From: Eubacterium sp.
GTDB lineage: Bacteria > Bacillota > Clostridia > Oscillospirales > Acutalibacteraceae
Direction of reading: 5' to 3'
Length of the DNA stretch: 64,000 nt
NCBI GenBank assembly: GCA_029258375.1
Contig: JARHZA010000001.1
Coordinates: forward strand, 434,001 to 498,000
Within the stretch, counting starts at the first letter, position 1. Each line of letters starts with the position of its first letter. Below, piece after piece: positions 21,178-28,886 of the stretch. The position numbers and the translations under genes were made by a program. A model generated the notes under the pieces. That model worked only from the letters and a program-made list of their open reading frames with translations. It did no database searches and was not told where the DNA came from.

Positions 21178-22206
21178 ATGTTTGGTTATGATTTAGGTAT
21201 TGATTTAGGCTCAAGTTCAATAGTTGTTTCGGTTCCTGGAAAGGGAATTGTTGCAGATGAACCATCTTATGTTGCCTATGATATTGAAACAGAAAAAATC
21301 TTATATGCAGGTCGCCGTGCTTATTTTCTTGAAGGAAGAGAGCCAAATGGCATTGCAGTTATTCAGCCTATTGTTAATGGTGCTATAACTAACTATGCAA
21401 TTGCACAGCAAATGGTAAGATTTTTTATAAATAAAGTAATAAAGAAAAGTGTATTTAAGCCAAGAGTAGTTGCATCTGTTTCTGCTCTTACAACAGATGT
21501 TGAAAGACGTACACTTATATCTGTAATAATTTCAGCAGGCGCAAGGTCTGTTTGTCTTGTAGAAGATCCACTTTGTGCTGCTTTTGGGGCAGGCGTAGAT
21601 CCACTTTTGCCAACAGGTGTGTTTGTTATTGATATAGGTGGTGGCACAACGGATATGGCAGTTGTTGCCCAAGGTAGTATGAGTCAAATTGAGGCACTTC
21701 GTATTGGTGGCGATAGATTTGATGAAGAAATAACAAAATATATGCGTGATAAATACGGCCTTCTTATTGGTAAAAGAAGTGCAGAAGAAATAAAAAAGAG
21801 TATAGGTTCTGCGGTTTATCGTGAAGAAGATGTGGTTATGACTGCTAAGGGAAGAAACACTCTTTCAGGTATGCCAAGTTCTGTTGAAATTACAGGTAAC
21901 GAAATATATGAATGTCTTAAACCTCTTTTTGATGAACTTGCAAATGCGGCAATAGCACTTTTTGAAAGAACAACTCCTCAACTTGTTGCAGATATAACTG
22001 CAAGTGCAGTTATTCTTACTGGTGGCTGTTCTCAAATTTATGGTATAGATAAAATGTTTAGTGAAGCACTTGGTCTTGAAGTTACTATTGCACCAAGAGC
22101 TGAACTTTGTGTGTCTAAAGGCACACTTGTTGCACTTAATAAAATGCATATTCTTGACCAGTATGGTTACAGATTTAAAACAAAACAAGATGTTAGAATA
22201 AGATAA
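21178..22206 (+). CDS. MreB/Mbl-like actin-family protein
   Basis: A 342-residue bacterial actin of the MreB family, which forms membrane-associated filaments that guide cell wall synthesis in rod-shaped cells. It has the phosphate-binding LGIDLGSSSIVVSVPGKG at the N terminus, the IGGGTTDMAVV loop near residue 150 and ILTGGCSQIYGID near 280. The N terminus lacks a clear amphipathic helix. The usual mreC and mreD genes are absent, so this is a stand-alone paralog (Mbl or MreBH type) rather than the head of an mre operon. It lies between recD2 and the ECF transporter genes on one strand. Confidence 0.85.
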   Translation: MFGYDLGIDLGSSSIVVSVPGKGIVADEPSYVAYDIETEKILYAGRRAYFLEGREPNGIAVIQPIVNGAITNYAIAQQMVRFFINKVIKKSVFKPRVVASVSALTTDVERRTLISVIISAGARSVCLVEDPLCAAFGAGVDPLLPTGVFVIDIGGGTTDMAVVAQGSMSQIEALRIGGDRFDEEITKYMRDKYGLLIGKRSAEEIKKSIGSAVYREEDVVMTAKGRNTLSGMPSSVEITGNEIYECLKPLFDELANAAIALFERTTPQLVADITASAVILTGGCSQIYGIDKMFSEALGLEVTIAPRAELCVSKGTLVALNKMHILDQYGYRFKTKQDVRIR

Positions 22207-22263
22207 AATATAATTTTAATAGGCATTGAATTTAACAACGCCGTAAATTACGGAGGAACTGAT

Positions 22264-23121
22264 ATGGATAGATTTGCAAAATTTCACCCAGTAGTCAGTT
22301 TCTCTTTTTTTATGGCTGTTATAGTTTTAACTGTTATTTTTTCAAATCCAATTTATCATTTTATTTCTCTTGTTGGTGCGTTTTTGTATCTTTTAAAGTT
22401 AAAAGGAAAAGAAGTTTTTAATACTCTTTTTAAATTTATTATTCCACTAATAATTTTTGTTGGTGTGTTTAATATGATTTTTTGCCATTATGGAGACACT
22501 GTTTTGTTTTCAGTAAAAGAAATTAAATTTACACTTGAGTGCCTATTATATGGTTTTTCTAATGGTTTAATGCTTTCAGCAGTAATATTATGGTTTTCTT
22601 CTTATAATGAAGTTATTACAAGTGATAAATTTATGGCTTTATTTGGCAAATTTTCTCCAAATTTGGCACTACTATTTTGTATGATTTTACGCTTTATTCC
22701 ACTTATGGAAAAAACATCAAAGGAAATAAAAGATTCTCAAATTGGAATTGGTAACGAAACAAAAGGATTAAAAAACACGATTTCACGCTTTTCCTCTTTA
22801 ATATCAATAAGCCTTGAAAAAAGCATTGAAACTGCCGACTCAATGAAATCAAGAGGATTTGGCACAAAAAAACGCAGTCATTATTCAAGGTATTATTTTA
22901 AATTTAAAGATGCGTTTATGCTTGCTATTGTTTTAGCTTTGTTTATTTTTCTTATTGTTTCAAAATTACTTGGCTTTTATGATTTTTCTTTTAATCCAAT
23001 GATTAAAATTATAAGTTATAATTATATTTCACTTGTTATTTCTGTTTTATTATTTTTAATTCCACTTATGGTAGATATAATGGAGGATATTAAATGGCAT
23101 TACTTGAAATCAAAAATTTAA
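22264..23121 (+). CDS. ecfT: ECF transporter transmembrane component (EcfT)
   Basis: A 285-residue membrane protein that couples the ATPases to the substrate-binding S component of an energy-coupling factor vitamin importer. It has four to five membrane segments and the cytoplasmic coupling helices with the family's Ala/Ser-Arg-Gly motifs, here seen as SMKSRGFG near residue 195. CGGAGG precedes the ATG. Its end overlaps the ATPase gene by 28 bases, so translation is coupled. The 57-base gap after the MreB-like gene contains no riboswitch. Confidence 0.88.
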   Translation: MDRFAKFHPVVSFSFFMAVIVLTVIFSNPIYHFISLVGAFLYLLKLKGKEVFNTLFKFIIPLIIFVGVFNMIFCHYGDTVLFSVKEIKFTLECLLYGFSNGLMLSAVILWFSSYNEVITSDKFMALFGKFSPNLALLFCMILRFIPLMEKTSKEIKDSQIGIGNETKGLKNTISRFSSLISISLEKSIETADSMKSRGFGTKKRSHYSRYYFKFKDAFMLAIVLALFIFLIVSKLLGFYDFSFNPMIKIISYNYISLVISVLLFLIPLMVDIMEDIKWHYLKSKI

Positions 23122-24572
23122 GTTTTACATATCCAACTTCAAAAGATGTAGTCCTAAAAAACATAAATTTAACTGTTAATCATGGGGATTTTTGCGTTCT
23201 TATTGGCAAATCTGGCAGTGGTAAGTCAACTCTTTTAAAACTTTTAAAAAAAGAGATTGCGCCTTTTGGCAATTTAAGTGGAGAAATTATATTAAATAGT
23301 AATAAAGTAGGCTTTGTTAATCAAAATGTAGAGAGCAATATTGTTACAGATACAGTTCTTGGCGAACTAAGTTTTGCGCCACAAAATTATGGCAAAAGCA
23401 GAGAAGAGATAAATTTAAAAGTTGCTGAAATTTCAAATTATTTTAACCTCAATAATTATATTGATGAAAAAATAGAAAATCTTTCCGGTGGATCAAAGCA
23501 AATAATTTCTCTTGCATCTGTTATGACAATGTCACCAGATGTTTTGCTTTTTGATGAGCCTGTATCGCAACTTGACCCAGTTTCAGCAGAAAACTTTATA
23601 AATACAGTTATAAAACTGAATAAAGAACAGGGCATCACTGTTATTATTAGCGAGCATAATATTGCAAACGTTTTGCCTTTTGCAGATAAAATTATTGTTC
23701 TTGAAAATGGTAGTTTGTCATTTTGTGGAACACCTATTGAAATGGCAAATTATCTTGTTGAAAGCGATAGCGAAATAAAAGATGTTTTACCACCATACAC
23801 TTTTTTAACAGAAAATAGAGAAATAAATTTCGCAAAAGCTAAAAATTTTGCTGATAAAATAATTGAAAAAAATGCAGAACCTTATGTAAATGGCGAAAAA
23901 TCACTTGTTGCAAAAAATATTTCTTTTGCATATAAAAAGGGACTTAAAGACGTGTTCTTTGAACTTGATTACTCAGCTGAAATGGGTAAAATAAATACAA
24001 TTGTTGGTGCAAACGGAAGTGGCAAAACAACTCTTTTAAAATGCCTTTCTAATATTTTAAAATGTTATAGTGGCAAAATCAAATCAAAAGGTAAAACAGC
24101 CTATTTACCTCAAAATGTTCAAACATTATTTTTAAAAGATACTGTTTTTGAAGAAGTTCCTAACGAAAATATACTTAAAAATTTTGACCTTTATAATTAT
24201 AAAGACCAAAGTCCGTTTGATTTAAGTGGCGGTGAGGCTCAAAGACTTGCACTTGCAAAAGTAATTTCATTAGATGCAGATATAATTTTACTTGATGAAC
24301 CAACTAAAAGTGTTGATGTTGTATTTAAAAAAGAGTTTGCAAATATGTTAAAAGAACTTGCAAAAAGCGGCAAAACAATAATAATTGTTACTCATGATTT
24401 GGAATTTGCCGGTAAATATTCTGACGTGGTTTCATTTTTGTTTGATGGCAAAATTATTGCATCATCACCACGTAGAGAATTTTTCTCGAGCCTTGAAATT
24501 TACACAACTTCACTTTCTCGATTAACCAGTGGGCGAGTTGTTTCGCTAAGTGACGTTGAGGTGGTAAAGTGA
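23094..24572 (+). CDS. ECF transporter ATPase, two ABC domains in one chain
   Basis: A 492-residue protein that joins both ATPases of an ECF importer (EcfA1 and EcfA2, normally separate genes). Domain 1 has Walker A GKSGSGKST near residue 38, signature LSGGSKQ near 130 and Walker B VLLFDEP; domain 2 has GANGSGKTT near 303, LSGGEAQ near 378 and IILLDEPTKS. Both sites look catalytically complete. It overlaps ecfT upstream and the S-component gene downstream by four bases, giving a complete three-gene transporter. Fused ATPases are common in dedicated (group I type) ECF systems, which supports one fixed substrate. Confidence 0.92.
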   Translation: MALLEIKNLSFTYPTSKDVVLKNINLTVNHGDFCVLIGKSGSGKSTLLKLLKKEIAPFGNLSGEIILNSNKVGFVNQNVESNIVTDTVLGELSFAPQNYGKSREEINLKVAEISNYFNLNNYIDEKIENLSGGSKQIISLASVMTMSPDVLLFDEPVSQLDPVSAENFINTVIKLNKEQGITVIISEHNIANVLPFADKIIVLENGSLSFCGTPIEMANYLVESDSEIKDVLPPYTFLTENREINFAKAKNFADKIIEKNAEPYVNGEKSLVAKNISFAYKKGLKDVFFELDYSAEMGKINTIVGANGSGKTTLLKCLSNILKCYSGKIKSKGKTAYLPQNVQTLFLKDTVFEEVPNENILKNFDLYNYKDQSPFDLSGGEAQRLALAKVISLDADIILLDEPTKSVDVVFKKEFANMLKELAKSGKTIIIVTHDLEFAGKYSDVVSFLFDGKIIASSPRREFFSSLEIYTTSLSRLTSGRVVSLSDVEVVK

Positions 24573-25279
24573 AAAAGAGTATTAAAATAATTTCATTTTT
24601 AGTTGTGATTATAACAACTATTTTAATTGTTTTGTGGCAAATATTTTTATCAAGCACAACTTCATTTTATCTTGTTTCTGTAATAATTCTTGTGTTATCA
24701 ATGTTTCCTTTTTTTCTTAGTTTTGAAAAATCTATGCCATCTGCAAGGGAAATGTCACTTCTTGGTGTTTTGATTGCGCTTGCAGTTGTTTCAAGAGCAG
24801 TGTTTTATCTTGTGCCACAGTTTAAACCGGTTGCAGCAGTAGTAATTGTTTCTGCAGTTTGCCTTGGTGCAGAGCGTGGTTATATTGTTGGTGCTTTTAC
24901 TGCTTTTGTTTCAAACTTTATTTTTGGGCAGGGTATATGGACTCCTTTTCAAATGGTTGCACTTGGTGTTGTTGGCTTTATTGCAGGTTTGATTTTTAAA
25001 AAAGTTAAACCAAATAAATGGAATTTATCAATAATTGGTGCAGTTCTTGTATTTTTCTTTTATGGGTTTATAGTTGATTTAAGTTCTGTTTTAACGATGG
25101 TTACAGATTATTCGTTTGCATCAGTTTTTGCAATTTATATGGCAGGTATTCCGTTTAATGCTATTTTTGCTTTTTCAACATTTATATTTCTTTTCATTTT
25201 TGGTGAATCTTTTGTTAAAAAGATAAATCGTATCAATACAAAATATGGCATTGTTATGATTGACAATAAAAGTGTTTAG
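24569..25279 (+). CDS. ECF transporter substrate-binding S component
   Basis: A 236-residue, roughly six-segment membrane protein that binds the vitamin. After two N-terminal helices comes a conserved core with SAREMSLLGVLIALAVVSR and a GAERGYIVGAFTAFVSNFI stretch near residue 110, typical of ECF S components. It starts with GTG at 24569 overlapping the ATPase gene. This S-component type often sits near cobalamin-related genes in Clostridia, from memory, so cobalamin is possible, but no cobalamin riboswitch is seen and the substrate cannot be fixed from sequence. Confidence 0.82.
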   Translation: MKKSIKIISFLVVIITTILIVLWQIFLSSTTSFYLVSVIILVLSMFPFFLSFEKSMPSAREMSLLGVLIALAVVSRAVFYLVPQFKPVAAVVIVSAVCLGAERGYIVGAFTAFVSNFIFGQGIWTPFQMVALGVVGFIAGLIFKKVKPNKWNLSIIGAVLVFFFYGFIVDLSSVLTMVTDYSFASVFAIYMAGIPFNAIFAFSTFIFLFIFGESFVKKINRINTKYGIVMIDNKSV

Positions 25280-25314
25280 TGATAAAATTCTTTAATGATT
25301 TGGGAGGATATAAA

Positions 25315-25581
25315 ATGCAGAATAAAGATATAATTTATAAACTTTCTCGCTTTGCTTATATCACATCATTGATTGGAATTTGCACTCTTGGCATTTGCCC
25401 ATCTTTTGGCGCAATAGCAGTTGTAGTTCCTTGTGTATTAAAGGCAAAAAAAGCAAAAATGGATGAAGATATTGTAAAAACAAATAAAAAATCACTTATA
25501 ATTGGTTCAATTTCGCTTGCACTTTTTGTTGTAGATATAATTGTTTTAGTTGTTTTAAATAATATTTATCATTGGTTTTAA
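25315..25581 (+). CDS. Small membrane protein with two helices, function unknown
   Basis: An 88-residue protein with two transmembrane segments (about residues 15-38 and 60-82) and a lysine-rich loop between them, resembling DUF4190-type small membrane proteins. The start at 25315 is chosen because GGGAGG lies 7 bases upstream; an earlier TTG at 25279 has no binding site. It follows the ECF S component closely and precedes a terminator, so it is probably the last gene of the ECF operon. I do not recognise a specific function. Confidence 0.6.
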   Translation: MQNKDIIYKLSRFAYITSLIGICTLGICPSFGAIAVVVPCVLKAKKAKMDEDIVKTNKKSLIIGSISLALFVVDIIVLVVLNNIYHWF

Positions 25582-25594
25582 AAAATAAAATAAT

Positions 25595-25637
25595 TAAAAG
25601 AGCAGTATCAACTTTGTTGTTGTTACGGCTCTTTTTT
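25595..25637 (+). terminator. Terminator after the ECF operon
   Basis: AAGAGC pairs with GCTCTT around an inner CAAC/GTTG stem and is followed by seven T. It separates the ECF genes from the YoaS-type cassette. Confidence 0.75.
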
Positions 25638-25702
25638 TATTTGTACACAAATGTAAATAATCGTAAAAGAAATAAAAATATGTGAAATTTAATAAATAAT
25701 TA

Positions 25703-25731
25703 TTGACAAACGATAATTGTTGTGTTATTTT
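25703..25731 (+). promoter_or_regulatory. Promoter of the DUF2975/HTH/DUF4173 cassette
   Basis: Consensus TTGACA at 25703-25708 and TATTTT at 25726-25731 are 17 bases apart. The spacer contains AACGATAATTGTT, a loose palindrome that could be an operator for the cassette's own HTH protein; that part is a guess. Confidence 0.65.
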
Positions 25732-25769
25732 CAATGTAGATTAACAAACAAGTTAAAGGAGAACTAATT

Positions 25770-26237
25770 ATGTGGGATAATGAAAAATCGTTAAAACTAT
25801 CTTTATTTATAACTCGAGTTTTTTGGGTTGCGTTAATTTTGTTTACAATATTTGCCTATCCGTTTTTTAAATGGTATGTAACTGGATATATTATTGATAC
25901 AAGAAATTTTGTTGTAACATTACTTACCGTTTCAGCCTATTTTGCAATACCACCAGCAGCAGTAACTCTTGTTTGTCTAAATAAACTTCTTGTTAACATT
26001 AGCAAAAAATTTACTTTTGAACAAGAAAATATAAAACTACTTCGCATAATTTCTTGGTGTTGTTTTTATATTACAGCAGAGGGCATTATTTTATCAATAA
26101 TTTATGCACCACACATTTCTTTTTCTTTTATAATTATAACAATTGCTGCGTTTTTTGTTGGACTTATTGTAAGAGTTGTAAAAAATGTTTTTGTTTCAGC
26201 AATAGAAATAAAAGAAGAAAATGATCTTACTATATAG
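25770..26237 (+). CDS. DUF2975 (YoaS-like) membrane protein
   Basis: A 155-residue protein with four transmembrane segments, of the DUF2975 family (Bacillus YoaS). It ends in a charged KEENDL tail. GGAG lies close before the ATG. The gene is followed after 9 bases by a small Cro/CI-type regulator, the same pairing as yoaS-yozG of Bacillus. A membrane protein that holds or signals to the partner regulator is often proposed for such pairs, but no mechanism is established. Confidence 0.75.
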   Translation: MWDNEKSLKLSLFITRVFWVALILFTIFAYPFFKWYVTGYIIDTRNFVVTLLTVSAYFAIPPAAVTLVCLNKLLVNISKKFTFEQENIKLLRIISWCCFYITAEGIILSIIYAPHISFSFIIITIAAFFVGLIVRVVKNVFVSAIEIKEENDLTI

Positions 26238-26246
26238 GAGAATAAA

Positions 26247-26453
26247 ATGAGAATTGTTGTAAATCTTGATGTTATGCTTGCAAAAAGAAAAATGTCTTCA
26301 GGCGAACTTGCTTCAAGAATAGGAATAACACCTGCAAACCTTTCAATTTTAAAAACTGGAAAGGCAAAAGCAATTAGATTTTCCACACTTGAAGCTATAT
26401 GCAATGAACTTGAATGTCAGCCAGGGGATATTCTTGAATTTGTAAAGGATTAA
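26247..26453 (+). CDS. YozG-like Cro/CI-family DNA-binding protein
   Basis: A 68-residue protein made of one helix-turn-helix domain (YozG type): MRIVVNLDVMLAKRKMSSGE, then GELASRIGITPANLSILKTGK as the helix-turn-helix and the family's LEAICNELECQPGDILE ending. It sits between the DUF2975 and DUF4173 genes with gaps of 9 and 13 bases, so all three are one operon, and it is the natural candidate for autoregulation of the promoter at 25703-25731. Confidence 0.85.
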   Translation: MRIVVNLDVMLAKRKMSSGELASRIGITPANLSILKTGKAKAIRFSTLEAICNELECQPGDILEFVKD

Positions 26454-26466
26454 AGGAGATATTGCT

Positions 26467-28257
26467 ATGAATGATAATGAAATTTTAAAAAATAGCGAAA
26501 ATCTTAAAGAAAAACAAATTATAGAAAATAATTTAAACGAAAACGATATATCAGTAAAAAGTGCAAGCACATATTATGTGCCACCAATTAAAGCAAAAGA
26601 AAAAATTAAAATTGTGCCAATGACTAAAAAAGACACAATATTTATGATGCTTCTTTTTGTAATATCATTTTTGTTTGTTGACTTTGCATTTTTAAATAAC
26701 TTTAATTTAGGTTTTACTATTTCGTTTTTTGCTCTTTTTATATTTACTACTGCATATTTTTTTAATAATAAAATTAAAGTAACTATTTTTACTTATATAA
26801 GCGGTATATTATCTCTTGTTAGTGCATTAGCACCTGCGATGTTTACAAGTTATTCTATAAAATCAATAACTGTGCTATTATCAGCTTTTCTTTTTACAGT
26901 TTACACCTGTGGAATAAGTGGCACTTTTAAAAATAATGAGGGCAGTTTTAGAATTATTGTTGATATGATAAGTGGAATTTTTATTTCTCCATTTATAAAT
27001 ATTGTAAACGTGGTAAAGTCTTTTAAATCATCTTTAACAAAAAACAAAAAGAGTTTTGACGCAGTTATAGGCGTTATAATTGCAATTCCTATTTTATTTA
27101 TAATTGTTCCACTTCTTGTAAAAAGTGATGCGGCTTTTGCAGGCCTTATTGATAAGTTAGTACTAAGTTTTAGAGATGTTATTATGGAGTGTTTCTTTGT
27201 AGTTATTATAACACCTTATCTTATTGCTTATTTTTATAGTAAAAAGGCTAAATATAAAGTAGGTTCAGAAATAATAACAAGTAAAAAATCAAATACAAGA
27301 TTTATTACAAGCAGCATATCTGTGTCATTTCTTACTGTAATTTCAATAACTTATTTGGTTTATCTTTTTTCTCAACTTGCCTATTTCTTTAGTGCTTTTT
27401 CCGGAATACTTCCAGAGGGTTACGAGTTTTCTGCAAGTGTTTTTGCAAGACGTGGCTTTTATGAAATGTTTGTAATATGCCTTATAAATATTGCAGTTAT
27501 TTCTGTTGTTAATATTTTTACAAAAAGAACAGAACAAAACAAAGTATCAATTCCTTTAAAGGTGCTTGAATGTTTTATTTCATTATTTTCAGTATTACTT
27601 CTTATAATTGCAATGTCTAAAATGAAACTAAATATAGAACATTTTGGTCTTTCAAAGGCAAGACTTATAGTTGCGCTTGTTGAATGTATGCTATTTGTAA
27701 TTTTAGTATTTCTAATTGTTCATATCTTTTTACCAAAAGTAAATTATATGCAGCCAATCATAATCATTTGCAGTTTGATGTTTTTAGTATTTTCATTTGC
27801 TAATGTAGATGCACAAATTGCAAAATACAATGTGGAAATGTATAAAAAAGGTGAACTTCAAACTGTTGATATTAGTTATCTAAATATATTGTCTGATTCA
27901 TCAATTCCTTATTTAGTTGAGTTAACAGATGATAAAAACGAAGACGTTGCATCAACTGCAAAATCTGTGTTGCGTGACAAATATGAGTACAGTTATAGAA
28001 CATATATGACTCTAAATGATAATAATGAAATGGAAGATGATTATAGAGAAGATTTTCGTAAATATAATCACGAAAGAAAAAGAGCGTGTATGTATTTAGC
28101 AGAATACTATAATTCTTTAAATAAAGATGAAAAAATGCAATTTTTAGATTTTGGCAAATCTTATTTCAAACCAATTGCTCCACCTCAATATGAATATGAA
28201 TTTAATGATGATTATAACTATAATTATTATAATAATTCGTATGAATCTTTACAGTGA
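26467..28257 (+). CDS. DUF4173/DUF4153-type polytopic membrane protein
   Basis: A 596-residue protein with a hydrophilic N-terminal region of about 60 residues, some ten to twelve membrane segments, and a soluble C-terminal region of about 120 residues that ends in a Tyr/Asn-rich tail. The overall pattern fits the DUF4153/DUF4173 families, which have no established function. AAAGGAG lies 7 bases before the ATG. It follows the small HTH protein in the same operon and is followed by another anchored protein 20 bases later. Confidence 0.7.
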   Translation: MNDNEILKNSENLKEKQIIENNLNENDISVKSASTYYVPPIKAKEKIKIVPMTKKDTIFMMLLFVISFLFVDFAFLNNFNLGFTISFFALFIFTTAYFFNNKIKVTIFTYISGILSLVSALAPAMFTSYSIKSITVLLSAFLFTVYTCGISGTFKNNEGSFRIIVDMISGIFISPFINIVNVVKSFKSSLTKNKKSFDAVIGVIIAIPILFIIVPLLVKSDAAFAGLIDKLVLSFRDVIMECFFVVIITPYLIAYFYSKKAKYKVGSEIITSKKSNTRFITSSISVSFLTVISITYLVYLFSQLAYFFSAFSGILPEGYEFSASVFARRGFYEMFVICLINIAVISVVNIFTKRTEQNKVSIPLKVLECFISLFSVLLLIIAMSKMKLNIEHFGLSKARLIVALVECMLFVILVFLIVHIFLPKVNYMQPIIIICSLMFLVFSFANVDAQIAKYNVEMYKKGELQTVDISYLNILSDSSIPYLVELTDDKNEDVASTAKSVLRDKYEYSYRTYMTLNDNNEMEDDYREDFRKYNHERKRACMYLAEYYNSLNKDEKMQFLDFGKSYFKPIAPPQYEYEFNDDYNYNYYNNSYESLQ

Positions 28258-28277
28258 TATAAGTGAAAGGGACTTTC

Positions 28278-28733
28278 ATGAAAAAGAAATCATTATTAAC
28301 TGTTTTAGTTGTGCTTGTGGCACTTGTTATTGCTGGTTATTTTTTTGTTGGAAATCCAGTTGTTGCTATTCATAATAACCAATTAAAAAAAGCAGTAACA
28401 TCAATTAAAGATAGTCAAACTGTTACTCTTAATGAGGTTGTTCCTTTTGAGTGGGACACAGTTTATACCTTTAAACCTTATGAAACTAAAGAAAATATAG
28501 AAAAAGTTATTGGCACAAAAAGTTCTTCAATTAAAGAAACTGTAAATGAAGAAATGGTATCGCTTGTTTTTGTAAAGGATAATAAAGTTACAGCAAGTGT
28601 ATTTGCTTATCCTTCAAATTTAGGATATGAAATAAATTTTGAAGGCTCTGTTTCTTACGAAGATAACAAAACATTTTTAGTTGAAAATTCTATTGGAGAA
28701 GAAACAAACATAGTTAAGTTAATGTTACAATAG
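28278..28733 (+). CDS. Membrane-anchored extracytoplasmic protein, function unknown
   Basis: A 151-residue protein with one N-terminal transmembrane anchor (residues 5-25) and a soluble domain outside the cell. The ATG at 28278 is chosen because GAAAGGG lies 5-6 bases upstream; a GTG at 28263 falls before that site. I do not recognise the domain. It is the last gene of the cassette and is followed by a strong terminator. Confidence 0.6.
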   Translation: MKKKSLLTVLVVLVALVIAGYFFVGNPVVAIHNNQLKKAVTSIKDSQTVTLNEVVPFEWDTVYTFKPYETKENIEKVIGTKSSSIKETVNEEMVSLVFVKDNKVTASVFAYPSNLGYEINFEGSVSYEDNKTFLVENSIGEETNIVKLMLQ

Positions 28734-28774
28734 ACGGATATTCCCATAATTGCACAATTTATTTGTTGCGAAAG

Positions 28775-28812
28775 AAAAGCAGAAGATATAATTTTATCTT
28801 CTGCTTTTTCTT
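28775..28812 (+). terminator. Terminator after the DUF4173 cassette
   Basis: A perfect 14-base-pair stem (28775-28788 with 28795-28808) around a six-base loop, followed by TTCTTT. Confidence 0.9.
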
Positions 28813-28839
28813 TATATTTAAAATGAATATATTAATAAC

Positions 28840-28864
28840 AAAGGGACTGGCGTTAGCCAGTCCC
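28840..28864 (-). terminator. Terminator of the adhesin gene
   Basis: GGGACTGGC and its complement form a perfect 9-base-pair stem around a four-base loop. On the minus strand it lies about 20 bases past the adhesin stop and is followed by TTTG. Confidence 0.8.
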
Positions 28865-28886
28865 CCTTAATTATTTATGTTTTAAA

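Noticed and set aside
22207-22263. Cobalamin or other vitamin riboswitch before the ECF genes
   Set aside because: The gap is only 57 bases and shows no such structure.
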